The position numbers and the translations under genes were made by a program. Shown in pieces: positions 1 through 9,500 of a stretch of DNA of 52,132 nt. Every line of letters begins with the position of its first letter. The first letter of the stretch is position 1. This DNA is from Aphanocapsa sp. GSE-SYN-MK-11-07L (GTDB lineage Bacteria; Cyanobacteriota; Cyanobacteriia; Thermosynechococcales; Thermosynechococcaceae): contig JAHHGS010000090.1 of assembly GCA_019359715.1 (NCBI GenBank), positions 1 to 52,132 on the forward strand, read 5' to 3'. The notes under the pieces were generated by a model. The model did not search any database and was not told the origin of the DNA. It was given only the letters and a program-made list of their open reading frames with translations.

Positions 1-2
1 TA

Positions 3-548
3 GTTCATCCGAGAGCGCCTGGATTTAACCCCCCATTTCCTGTCGATTTTCTCCCCTGCCAGGGGTTGCTTTTAAGAGGGTGCCGAAGTTCTGACTCAAG
101 GTGCCGAAGTTCTGTCTTTCAGCAAACAAATTCCGCAACGACGCAACCACAGCCAGAACTTTTTATTGTGGATGATTCTACGCTGCTGATTAAGCAGTTT
201 CAGAACTTAGTCACTCGCTGGGGATATCAAGTCAAATTCTCAAGTGATGCCTTAAACGCAGTGCAATCTCTCTTAGCAGCAGAACCAGCGGTGATTTTCC
301 TAGATATCAACATGCCTGGTGCATCGGGATTTGAGTTGATCAAGCAAATTCGCCGCCAAAATCAGTTGGCGACAATTCCCGTCGTCTTGCTAACGGCCGA
401 AAGAAGTGTTTCTAATCAATGGCGGGCCCAGTGGGCAAGCTGCAAGTTTCTGGCCAAGCCGCGTACCCCGGAAGAAGTTCCTACATTCCGCGCCGAACTG
501 CAGGCTCTGCTGCAAGAGCTTGTGCCAGCCAGCGGCAACTTTGCTTAG
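3..548 (+). CDS. PatA/PixG-like response regulator, C-terminal receiver part (partial)
   Basis: The C-terminal half is a complete CheY-like receiver. It has the acidic pair in IVDD, the phospho-acceptor Asp in FLDINMPG, Thr in VLLT and Lys in FLAKP. As the first gene of a CheY-CheW-MCP-MCP-CheA operon it corresponds to PatA/PixG/HmpA, which normally carry a DUF4388 region before the receiver. The reading frame is open back to the window edge. The only start codons before the receiver are a weak TTG at 66, so the 5' end probably lies upstream. The linker (residues encoded before about 150) is not convincingly protein-like and contains a 21-bp-period repeat. A frameshift or a different junction cannot be excluded. 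Confidence 0.8.
   Translation, partial: VHPRAPGFNPPFPVDFLPCQGLLLRGCRSSDSRCRSSVFQQTNSATTQPQPELFIVDDSTLLIKQFQNLVTRWGYQVKFSSDALNAVQSLLAAEPAVIFLDINMPGASGFELIKQIRRQNQLATIPVVLLTAERSVSNQWRAQWASCKFLAKPRTPEEVPTFRAELQALLQELVPASGNFA
79..114 (+). repeat. Direct repeat, two 15-bp copies at 21-bp period
   Basis: GGTGCCGAAGTTCTG occurs at 79-93 and again at 100-114, separated by ACTCAA. The 21-bp period keeps the reading frame. The repeat lies in the linker just before the receiver domain. Confidence 0.8.
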
Positions 549-590
549 CATTCAAAGCTCAGCGTTCAAACCACCTTAGGAGATCAAGCA

Positions 591-947
591 ATGCGTTTTC
601 TAGTTGTAGATGATAGTTCTGTCGATCGCCATTTGATGGCTTCTCTGTTGGAAGAGTTAGGGCACCAAGTCGAAGCTTGTCCAACCACTGAAGGCGCATT
701 GGACAAAATCTCAACTGGCAACTACGAGGCGGTCTTTCTAGACATTGTGATGCCAGAGCAGGATGGCTACAAGTTTCTGCGGGAATTGCGCTCCAACCAA
801 AAAACAGCCAAACAGCACGTCATCTTCTGCTCTAGCAAGAAGACTCCGATTGAGGTTGATTACGGCATTAAGCGAGCGGGAGCCAATGACTATTTGGTTA
901 AGCCTGTGACTCGCGAAACTCTAACCCAAGTTCTAGAAAAAGTGTAA
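591..947 (+). CDS. CheY-like single-domain response regulator (PixH/PilH type)
   Basis: A 118-residue stand-alone receiver with the full active site: D7/D8 for Mg2+, D51 as phospho-acceptor in FLDIVMPEQDG, S81, and K104 in LVKP. There is no output domain, so it should act by binding a partner such as the motility machinery or by draining phosphate from the hybrid CheA. The ATG at 591 is preceded by AGGAGA at a normal distance. It lies 42 bp after the PatA-like gene and 5 bp before cheW, so the genes are very likely cotranscribed. The order matches pixG-pixH-pixI of the Synechocystis phototaxis locus. The exact role here is inferred. Confidence 0.93.
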   Translation: MRFLVVDDSSVDRHLMASLLEELGHQVEACPTTEGALDKISTGNYEAVFLDIVMPEQDGYKFLRELRSNQKTAKQHVIFCSSKKTPIEVDYGIKRAGANDYLVKPVTRETLTQVLEKV

Positions 948-952
948 TTGCT

Positions 953-1426
953 ATGGTTTCTGACTCGTCCGTTATGATTCCAGAACCTCAAATCCAGCCG
1001 TCAATGGCTGAAATTCAGCCCGATCGGGGGGTGCGCTATATCCTCACGCAAGTCGGAGAGCAGAAGTTAGCCTTCCCGCCAGCCTGGGTGAATGAGGTGA
1101 TGCAGTTTGAACAAGTTCGGATCTTACAGCTACCGTTTTACAGCCCGACAATCTTGGGGGTTGTGCACCATCAGGGAGAGGTTGTGCCCTTAGTCTCTGC
1201 CCAAGCTGCTATATTCGCTGGGCAAACACAGTATATGCCAGAAACGATAACAGCAGTTCGTTTGAGCCAGTCCATTGGAGAATTGGCAGGAACTGGGCTA
1301 GTGGTTGACCGAGTGCTGGGCAGCGTTTCAGCAGAACAGTTATCGGCGACAGGAACTCGACTGATCCAGTTGCAAGATATTTCCAGTCAGCTTTGGCAGC
1401 CCCAGCGCTGGAGTAGTCAAAGCTAA
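953..1426 (+). CDS. CheW-like coupling protein (PixI/PilI type)
   Basis: A 157-residue protein whose residues from about 27 onward fit the CheW fold. LTQVGEQKLAFPPAWVNEV starts the first barrel, and the segment PTILGVVHHQGEVVPLV resembles the usual RGxVxPV strand. It couples the two receptors downstream to the CheA hybrid kinase at the inner membrane. The first 25 residues are a flexible, Pro/Gln-rich extension. The gene starts 5 bp after the CheY-like gene. A 109-bp gap follows before the first receptor, with no strong terminator in it. Confidence 0.92.
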   Translation: MVSDSSVMIPEPQIQPSMAEIQPDRGVRYILTQVGEQKLAFPPAWVNEVMQFEQVRILQLPFYSPTILGVVHHQGEVVPLVSAQAAIFAGQTQYMPETITAVRLSQSIGELAGTGLVVDRVLGSVSAEQLSATGTRLIQLQDISSQLWQPQRWSSQS

Positions 1427-1535
1427 TACTCAAGCATTGCTTCTATTTTGCATACTTTCCGGCTTGTCTGTGCGTGTTCAAGTCGTGCTGCTTTCTTCTG
1501 CCCGTGAACAACTTTAATTTTTTAGGTAACACCCG

Positions 1536-3986
1536 ATGACTTCCACTCCATCTCATTCGCAACCTAATCCAGGTATTTCCGTCACTAATCCGCCTCGCCA
1601 AAAATTTCGCCTCAACTCAATTGGCACCAAGCTGTTTGTGGCGGTGATGGCAGGTGCTTTAGCGGGACTGGGGGGAATTTCTTTCCTGTTCTATCAAACC
1701 CTGGCCCAACAGGCGGAGCGGCAGGTACAAGACGCCCTCAAAACAGAAGTGAACGGGATTGAAAGCCAAATTGCACCTGTATCGCAAACAGCTCAAAACA
1801 TTAGCGTCGCGATTGATTCGCTGAAAGCTGCCAAAGTCACCGATATTGAAGCCTACAAATCGACTGTGCTGGGCTTCTATCACCAGCGCCCCAAACTGGC
1901 GATGGGCACTTACTTTCTGCAAGCCCCTAATGCCATCATCGCCAGTCGGCAGTGGTTTGGGCCTTACTTTTACACCGACCAAAAGTCACCCGATCAGGTG
2001 GGGGTAGCCCTACCAGCTCCCCACCAAGGGGTAATCTACTCCGACTTGTATGTGGATGATAAGTATCCGACTCGTGAATACTACACGCTCCCGGTCAAGG
2101 CAGAGCGCGCCGTGTGGACGGAGCCTTACATCTGGTATGGGATTACCATGACTTCGTTTGTCCGCCCCAACTATGACAGTCAGAATAAACTAACCGCTGT
2201 CACAGGTGTGGATGTCAACGTCTCCTCGTTGAGCAAGAATATTCGCGGCTCCGTGATTAACAATGCAGGCTACTTTACGCTTGTGAGTGCTAAAGGCACT
2301 TTGATGGCCTATCCGCCCGACCCCAGTAAAGCGGCGAAGGTGGAGAGCTATCAGAAAGTGCCCCAACTGAAAGCGATTTGGTCAAAAGTCCAGTCGGGTC
2401 AGTCGGGGCTAATTACGGTTGATGGAAATTTGCTCGCTTATCGTCGAGTGCCCAGCACCAACTGGCTGATGTTGGCGGTGGTGCCGCAGTCAGTGGTGAT
2501 GCTGCCGGTGTTGGGGATTACGCTAGCTGGCACGTTAGTAGCAGGAGCGATTTTGGCGATTGTTGTTGCTTTAGCAGCCCGACAAATTAACCGGCGGTTA
2601 CAACCGATTTTGGCGGAGTGCGATAAGCTCGCTGCCACCGATGCCCAAACCCAGGGCAAATTGCGACAAGAAGATGAAATTGGGCAACTTTCCCTCTCAT
2701 TCTTTAACCTGCTGGACACGTTATCCGCTAACCAAAAGCAAATTCAGGCAGAAGCAGAAGCCCGGTTGGCAGAAACCCAGGAGCGGTTGCGATTGGCAAC
2801 GGAAGCCCAAAAAGAGAGCGAAGCCCTGCAAGTTGAAGTGGGTCACATTCTGGATGTGGTGTCAGCGGTCGAAGACGGCGACTTGACAGTGGAAGCGGAG
2901 GTCAGCGATCGCGCCACCGGGCTAGTCGCAGACACGCTCAACCGGCTGATTGAACAACTCGGTCAAACCCTAACTCAGGTCTTTGCTGCCGCCCAACAGG
3001 TTTCCGAGGGTTCGGCCAATCTGGAAGAACTGGCGAAAATTGTCGCCGCTAACGCTGAAGAACAGGCCCAGGAAGTGGCTCAAGTTCTGGAGCGCACAGA
3101 GCAAGTTAAAGCATCGGCGGTCAGTTCTTTGACCCAAGTTCATAACTCTAACCAAGCCCTACTGAATGTCCGCTCAGTGGTCGAAGCAGGGCAAAGCTCG
3201 ATTGACAGCATGAACCAGGGAATTGGGGTGCTTCAGCAAGGAACCGACCGGATTGTCCAGCGGATGAAAACCCTGGGTGAGTTTGTTGGTCTGGCCGATC
3301 AGTTTGTGCAAGAGCAAAACCAGATTGCTTCTTTGACCCAAGTTCTAGCCCTGAATGCCACCTTGGTTGCAGCCAGAGCGGCTGAGCAGCGCGACCCGCG
3401 CCAGTTTTTGGTGGTGGCACGGGAATTCGAGGCGATCGCGGCTCAGGTGAGTGACCTAGCGCAGCAAACCAACGACGGTCTGAACGGTCTTCAGCAGCGG
3501 ACGACTCAGATTCACTCGGTCGTGTCTGCGATTGATACCGAAGTTCAGGGGTTGGGCAGTTTGGTCAACAGCTTTACAGAGGGAGTGGATCAGTCCAACC
3601 AGGTATTTAGCAGCGTCCAGACGACAACCAGCGATGTGGCCAAGGCGGGGCAGGCGGTTGCTCAGTCCAACCAAAACATTGTCAAATCTGCTCAGGCAAC
3701 TGCCCAGGCAATGCGAGGCATTGCTGATTTGGCAGCCCGAACGGCTCAACTGACTCAAACCACCCAGTCTCAGTCTGAGCAAATGGAAGCCCTATCCAAA
3801 CAGTTGCTAAACAGCATCCAGTTCTTCCGCTTACCTGGCACTGTGCCAACCGTGTCCCAGAGTTCAGAAGCTGCGGCTTGGATCAACCTGGCAAGCGTCG
3901 ATGCCACCACTCTGGATGTTGATGCTGCTCCCGATATTGACGCTCCAGAAGTGACTGTCATTCCGCCCGTCTTGTCTAAGTCGTAG
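1536..3986 (+). CDS. Methyl-accepting chemotaxis protein 1 with periplasmic dCache sensor
   Basis: An 816-residue receptor. It has a cytoplasmic N-tail, TM1 at about 33-53, a periplasmic double-Cache sensor at about 54-315, TM2 at about 322-348, a HAMP domain, a coiled linker, a second HAMP-like module (VEDGDLTVEAEVSD) and a long methyl-accepting helical hairpin. The hairpin tip reads TQVLALNATLVAAR, the diverged form seen in cyanobacterial PilJ/HmpD receptors. No GAF or bilin-binding domain is present, so unlike Synechocystis PixJ1 it is not an evident photoreceptor. dCache domains usually bind small molecules such as amino acids or polyamines. Its sensor is nearly identical to that of the next gene. 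Confidence 0.95.
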   Translation: MTSTPSHSQPNPGISVTNPPRQKFRLNSIGTKLFVAVMAGALAGLGGISFLFYQTLAQQAERQVQDALKTEVNGIESQIAPVSQTAQNISVAIDSLKAAKVTDIEAYKSTVLGFYHQRPKLAMGTYFLQAPNAIIASRQWFGPYFYTDQKSPDQVGVALPAPHQGVIYSDLYVDDKYPTREYYTLPVKAERAVWTEPYIWYGITMTSFVRPNYDSQNKLTAVTGVDVNVSSLSKNIRGSVINNAGYFTLVSAKGTLMAYPPDPSKAAKVESYQKVPQLKAIWSKVQSGQSGLITVDGNLLAYRRVPSTNWLMLAVVPQSVVMLPVLGITLAGTLVAGAILAIVVALAARQINRRLQPILAECDKLAATDAQTQGKLRQEDEIGQLSLSFFNLLDTLSANQKQIQAEAEARLAETQERLRLATEAQKESEALQVEVGHILDVVSAVEDGDLTVEAEVSDRATGLVADTLNRLIEQLGQTLTQVFAAAQQVSEGSANLEELAKIVAANAEEQAQEVAQVLERTEQVKASAVSSLTQVHNSNQALLNVRSVVEAGQSSIDSMNQGIGVLQQGTDRIVQRMKTLGEFVGLADQFVQEQNQIASLTQVLALNATLVAARAAEQRDPRQFLVVAREFEAIAAQVSDLAQQTNDGLNGLQQRTTQIHSVVSAIDTEVQGLGSLVNSFTEGVDQSNQVFSSVQTTTSDVAKAGQAVAQSNQNIVKSAQATAQAMRGIADLAARTAQLTQTTQSQSEQMEALSKQLLNSIQFFRLPGTVPTVSQSSEAAAWINLASVDATTLDVDAAPDIDAPEVTVIPPVLSKS
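1610..2960 (+). repeat. Long direct repeat, copy A (receptor sensor region)
   Basis: From CGCCTCAACTCAATTGGC to the end of the second HAMP-like module, this segment repeats at 4196-5526. The first roughly 190 bp are almost identical at the nucleotide level. Similarity drops within the coiled linker (about 2715-2830), recovers in the HAMP-like module, and is low afterwards. Confidence 0.85.
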
Positions 3987-4087
3987 TAAACAGCGATCGC
4001 AGGTTTTATCAGATCAGCCTGCGATTGCCCATTCGCACTCTTCACGCCCTTCTTTGCTTGTCATACTTTCAGGAATTGCTGACTCCC

Positions 4088-6493
4088 ATGACCTCTGCGC
4101 CATCCCAACCTCAATCGGCCCTTGCTGATGCCTTGCTCACTTCCGCCGCAACTAAGACGCCAAAACCAACCGCTGCCAAGCCTGGCCTCGCTCCCCGCCT
4201 CAACTCAATTGGCACCAAGCTATTTCTGGCGGTGATGGCAGGTGCTTTAGCGGGACTGGGGGGAATTTCTTTCCTGTTCTATCAAACCCTGGCCCAACAG
4301 GCGGAGCGGCAGGTACAAGACGCCCTCAAAACAGAAGTGAACGGGATTGAAAGCCAAATTGCACCTGTATCGCAAACAGCTCAAAACATTAGCGTCGCGA
4401 TCGATTCGCTGAAAGCTGCCAAAGTCACTGATATTGAAGCCTACAAATCGACTGTACTCGGCTTCTATCACCAGCGCCCCAAGTTAGCGATGGGCACTTA
4501 CTTTTTGCAAGCCCCTAATGCCATCATCGCCAGTCGGCAGTGGTTTGGCCCTTACTTTTACACCGACCAAAAATCCCCTGACCAAGTGGGAGTCGCCTTG
4601 CCTCCTCCCAATCAGGGAGTGATCTACTCCGATTTGTACGCGGATGACAAATATCCGACCCGTGAATACTACACGCTGCCGGTTGAGGCGGAGCGGGCTG
4701 TTTGGACGGAGCCTTACATCTGGTATGGGATTACCATGACTTCGTTTGTCCGCCCCAACTATGACAGCCAAAATAAACTAACTGCCGTCACGGGTGTGGA
4801 TGTCAACGTCTCCTCGCTGAGCAAGAATATTCGCGGCTCCGTGATTAACAATGCGGGCTACTTTGGGCTGGTAAGCGCTAAAGGTGCCTTGATGGCCTAT
4901 CCACCCGACCCCAGCAAAGCAGCCAAGGTAGAGAGCTATCAGAAAGTGCCCCAACTGAAAGCGGTCTGGTCTAAACTTCAATCCGGTCAGTCTGGACTGA
5001 TTTTTGCGGATGGTAATCTACTGGCCTATCGACGGGTGCCCAGCACCAACTGGCTGATGTTGGCGGTGGTGCCGCAGTCGGTGGTAACGCTGCCGGTGTT
5101 AGGGATTACGCTGGCTGGTACGTTAGCGGCAGGAGCGATCCTGGCGATCGTGGTCGCCTTAGTGGCTCGACAAATTAACCGTCGCTTACAGCCAATTTTG
5201 GCAGAGTGCGACAAGCTGGCTGCCACCGATGCCCAGACCCAGGGCAAGCTGCAACGAGAAGATGAAATTGGGCAACTTTCTGTTTCTTTCTTTAATCTGC
5301 TTGATCAGCTCACGGTAAAAGAAGAAAAAATTCGCCAAGAGTCAGAACAGCGCTTACAGCTCGCCGCCCAAGCTCAAGCAGAAAACGAAGTCCTCCAGGC
5401 TGATGTGGGTCACATTCTGGATGTGGTGTCGGCGGTGGAAGAGGGCGACTTGACAGTGGAAGCGGAGGTCAGCGATCGCGCCACCGGTCTGGTCGCAGAC
5501 ACGCTCAACCGGCTGATTGAAGAACTCTCCAGAATTATGTCTACCGTGATTGGCACTGCTCAGCAAGTGGCGGGTAGCGCCGATGACCTAGAGCAGCAAG
5601 CCTCGACCGTGGCGCAGCAAGTCCAGCGACAGACTCAGTCTGTGGCCGAAGTGCAGCACTTAATGAGCAATGTCAACGACCTGTCTCAAGACACGGCTGA
5701 GCAGACAGTGATTGCCAATACGGCGGTACAACAGGCCCAAGTTGCGGTTGCTCAGGGTCGAGAAGGCTTAGGACTAATGACCCACGGGATCACCGACTTG
5801 CAGGACGGAGCTGGCCAAATCGTCAGACGGGTGCAAACTCTGACCGACTTCGTTGACCTAGCGGCCCAATTTTCTAAAGACCAAAAGCGGGTGGCGGCCC
5901 TGACCCGCGTGCTAGCGCTCAACGCTTCGATGATTGCGGCTCGTGCTTCTGGACAGCAAGACCCAGAACAGTTTGCCAGCGTTGCCAAGGAGTTCGCCAC
6001 GATCGCCGGCCAGGTGAATGACCTGGCTGTCCAGACCAACCGAGGTTTGCTGCTGTTGCAGCAGCGGACTGACCAAATTCAAACTGAGGTATCTGGGCTA
6101 AACCAAGATGCGGAGGGGATTGATACCTTGGTCGAGCAATTTACCGCCAGCGTTGATCAGTCTCGGCAAGCCTTTGAAAATATTAAAACCGCCACCGAAC
6201 AGGTGGCTCAGGTCGGACAACAGGTGAGCCAATCCAGCCAAGCGATCGCCGCTGCCGCTCAAACCACCCTGGTTTCAATTGAAGACATTGCGGTTGTTAC
6301 CCGCACAACCGAGGGACAATCTCAGTTTACCCAAGAGCAGGCTAATCTGATGGGTCAACTGGTGCAGAGGTTGCTGAATCGAGTTGAATTCTTCCAGTTG
6401 CCGGCAGAGCCAGCTCCTCAACCCGCCGCTCAGGAAGCTGTTGACGTTCAAGAACAGGCGGCCCTTGCCAACGGACATGGTGTGCTGCTGTAA
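4088..6493 (+). CDS. Methyl-accepting chemotaxis protein 2 with near-identical dCache sensor
   Basis: A second receptor of about 801 residues when started at the ATG at 4088. An upstream in-frame TTG at 4025 would add an unlikely 21 residues. The layout matches receptor 1: TM1, double Cache, TM2, HAMP, linker, second HAMP-like module and methyl-accepting hairpin with tip TRVLALNASMIAAR. The sensor differs from receptor 1 by only scattered substitutions, whereas the signalling hairpin is strongly diverged. The linker between the two HAMP-like modules is exactly 7 residues shorter. Tandem receptors at this operon position are also known in the pix locus (pixJ1, pixJ2). The pair probably arose by duplication, with the sensor half homogenised later. 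Confidence 0.95.
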   Translation: MTSAPSQPQSALADALLTSAATKTPKPTAAKPGLAPRLNSIGTKLFLAVMAGALAGLGGISFLFYQTLAQQAERQVQDALKTEVNGIESQIAPVSQTAQNISVAIDSLKAAKVTDIEAYKSTVLGFYHQRPKLAMGTYFLQAPNAIIASRQWFGPYFYTDQKSPDQVGVALPPPNQGVIYSDLYADDKYPTREYYTLPVEAERAVWTEPYIWYGITMTSFVRPNYDSQNKLTAVTGVDVNVSSLSKNIRGSVINNAGYFGLVSAKGALMAYPPDPSKAAKVESYQKVPQLKAVWSKLQSGQSGLIFADGNLLAYRRVPSTNWLMLAVVPQSVVTLPVLGITLAGTLAAGAILAIVVALVARQINRRLQPILAECDKLAATDAQTQGKLQREDEIGQLSVSFFNLLDQLTVKEEKIRQESEQRLQLAAQAQAENEVLQADVGHILDVVSAVEEGDLTVEAEVSDRATGLVADTLNRLIEELSRIMSTVIGTAQQVAGSADDLEQQASTVAQQVQRQTQSVAEVQHLMSNVNDLSQDTAEQTVIANTAVQQAQVAVAQGREGLGLMTHGITDLQDGAGQIVRRVQTLTDFVDLAAQFSKDQKRVAALTRVLALNASMIAARASGQQDPEQFASVAKEFATIAGQVNDLAVQTNRGLLLLQQRTDQIQTEVSGLNQDAEGIDTLVEQFTASVDQSRQAFENIKTATEQVAQVGQQVSQSSQAIAAAAQTTLVSIEDIAVVTRTTEGQSQFTQEQANLMGQLVQRLLNRVEFFQLPAEPAPQPAAQEAVDVQEQAALANGHGVLL
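4196..5526 (+). repeat. Long direct repeat, copy B (receptor sensor region)
   Basis: Partner of the segment at 1610-2960. It encodes TM1, dCache, TM2, HAMP and the second HAMP-like module of receptor 2. Confidence 0.85.
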
Positions 6494-6554
6494 AGCCTCG
6501 CCGCTGCCCTGTACTCAAGCTATATAACTCCATTTACCTCTCCCACCTCAAGCC

Positions 6555-9500
6555 ATGCCTGAAGTTAACACTCATCCCAGCGCTACCTCTCAGGAAGCCC
6601 TCAGTCCAGCAGAACTGGCTGAACTTGAACTGCAACAAGAACTGCGCGGCATGTTCAACGTTGATACTCAAGCGTATCTGCAAACCTACATCAGCTTGGC
6701 TCAGCAGTTGCAACCCCAGTCATGGACAGCCGACATTCAAGAACTGTACCGCTGTATTCACACGATCAAAGGTGGGGCAGTCACGGTCGGAGCAGAGGCA
6801 ATTTTGCACGTTTCTGCTGTTCTAGAAGATTTGCTGTCTGATTTGCGCTATCTCCAAATCGCACCCCCCTTGGCAGATCGGCAACTGTCTCAAATCCTGT
6901 TGGAAGCGGGAGAACTACTGACGGGCAGCTTGCAAATTGCAGCCGTTGGGCAGGCTGCGGTAGAGAGCGTTCAACCGACAGTGGAGCGAATTCTCGCTCT
7001 CCGGACAGTTGTGCAGCAGGCTTATTTGCCAGAGTGGGATGAGCATCAGCAGCTTTTCCAAGAGTTCGCTGAAAATGGCTTTGACCTGGTTGTTCTAGAT
7101 CTGACAATGGCCCTGGAGGCATTACCCACCGCTGGGATTGTCTCGCCAGTCGCCCTCCAAGCGGCCAAGCAAACCCTCCAGCAACTGATCCAAATTGGCC
7201 AAGACTTAGGATTTGAGGCAGGCTGGCTGCAATTGCTCGATCGCGCTCAAGTGTTACTCGATCGCCCAGACAATCAGTTTTGGTGCGACAACTGGCCCAA
7301 CTATTTGCAACTTCTGAAAGACTCTGCCCGCAAGGGTGGGCAGCTTCCAGAAGCTAGTCAATCGGCTGGTCTGGAGGCTCTATTTGCTGAGCCAGAAAGC
7401 GCGATCGGACTAAACCTATCTCATCCAACAGCAGTAGGGGAGCCTGAAACAACATCTCCACTTGTACCAGAGCTTGAGCTTTTTGCGGACACTGACAATG
7501 AACTCTCGTTGGAACTGGATACTTTTGCGGACTTAACCAATGGCAATGAGTTGTCCCTGGAACTTGATACCTTTCCAGACCTGAGCGCTGTTAGTGCACC
7601 GGAACTCGACGCCCTAGTAGACTTGGATGCTGCCAGCGAGTCGTGGCTAGAACTAGATGCGTTTGCAGACTTGAGTGATATCAACGAATCGTCCCTGGAA
7701 CTTGATACCTTTGCCGATTCGAGTCCTAACAGCGAACCTTCGTTAGAGCTGGATGCGTTTGCAGACTTGAGCGCTGAGAGTAAATCTTCACTCGAAGAAG
7801 ATGTCTTAGATTGGACGGCTGAAGCTCCTGAAGCTGCTGTTGCTAGGATGCCAGTCGCTTCAACCTCAGCCGCTAGCGCCCAGATTCCTGTACCTCTAGA
7901 GCGCTTAGATCGCTCCGCTCAAGACTTGGTGGAAACTCTCCTGTCGGCTCGCGCCGTCCAGGGCTTCTACAGCACATTGCAAGCTCAACTATTGCAGATG
8001 GTGACATTGGCCCAAGATAGCGCCAACTACATTACTCGCCTGCGCCAAATTCAAGATGAATATGCCCTGTTGGACAATTTACAGGCTGACGGCACTAATG
8101 CTGGGCCTACCCTAGAACGCTATCGCCAAGGCTATACCATTATCAACCGTCTTCTAGAGTCGAGCTTGCGGCTTTCAGAGCTGGGGGCGGAAGTTTCCAC
8201 CAGTAACCATCAAACGGCAGTCAGCATTCAGCAGCTCGATCGCAATATTCTCAACCTGCAAAAAACAGTTGAAGAAAGTCGGCTGGTTCCGTTTAAGAGC
8301 CTCAGTTTCCGAGCCAGAGGGATTCTGCGAGATCTGACCAACCGCTACGGCAAACCCGCCCAGTTGGTGGTGCAGGGCGAGCAGTTAGAACTTGATGCTG
8401 GCACCGTGCAAGCCCTAGAGCCTGCTCTACTCCACCTGATTCGGAATGCCTACGACCACGGGCTAGAACCGCCAGCCCAGCGGTTAGCCCTGGGTAAACC
8501 GGAGCTGGGAACCCTCACCCTCACCCTGCGGCGGCGCGGCAACACCTACGCCCTTGATTTACAAGACGATGGTCAAGGCATTGATCCAGAAGTGATTCGC
8601 CAAAGCGCGATCAGTAAGGGGTTGCCGAACTGGCAAGTCGATACGCCAGCGGCACTGCTAGCAGTGCTCTGCCAACCCGGCTTCAGTTCGCGAGATCTTG
8701 TCAGCGACATCTCAGGACGCGGGGTTGGCATGGATGTAGTAGCCAACCAAGTCAACGCCTTGGGGGGACGACTCAGCCTAGAGACAGCTTTGGGGCAAGG
8801 CACCACCTTTCATCTAGAGATTCCGGTGCCGCACTTGCTAGTCCGCTGCGTCTTAGTCCAGTCGGGCGATCGCACCCTAGCGATTCCAGCCGATGAAGTG
8901 GTGACTACCACACTGCTCGATAGTTTGTCGGCCACACCGGCCGATCCAAAGCTCAGCTACTCCTGGGTGATTCAAGACGCAGACCAATCTTTACCAGGGC
9001 TGAACTTACTGGAGTATTGGTATCCAGGCCAAGGCGGGCGATCGCTCCCTGAGACAGCCGTTGGTTTACGGGTGCGGGCCGCAGCAGCGAAGGGCACTCA
9101 GGATGCTTGGCTGCTAGCCGATGAATTGCTAGAGCAGGTTGATCTGTTAATTAATCCAATTCCGAATCCGCTCGTGCTTCCGGCTGGATTAATGGGCGTC
9201 AGCCTGCTTACAAATGGCAAACTGGTGCCAGTTTTAGACCCAACCAAGCTGGCAGAACATCTGTTGAGCCATCCGATCAGCAGCGCTGAGGCGACAGGTC
9301 TTGATTCCGTCAGCACCTCAGCGGCCAGCCCAGCTCCGGCAGCTCCCGTGGCTGAGGCAAAAGCGTCTCTGACCTCAACCATTCTGGTTGTCGATGATGC
9401 GGCACTGGTCAGACGTCGGATTGAAGCCAGCTTGACGGCCTATGGCTACACTGTCCAAACCTGTCGGGACGGTCTAGAGGCCTGGAATTGGCTGCAAGCT

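Noticed and set aside
1536-6493. Phototaxis photoreceptor of PixJ1 type
   Set aside because: The operon order resembles pix, but neither receptor has a GAF domain or bilin-binding Cys motif. Both have periplasmic dCache sensors instead.
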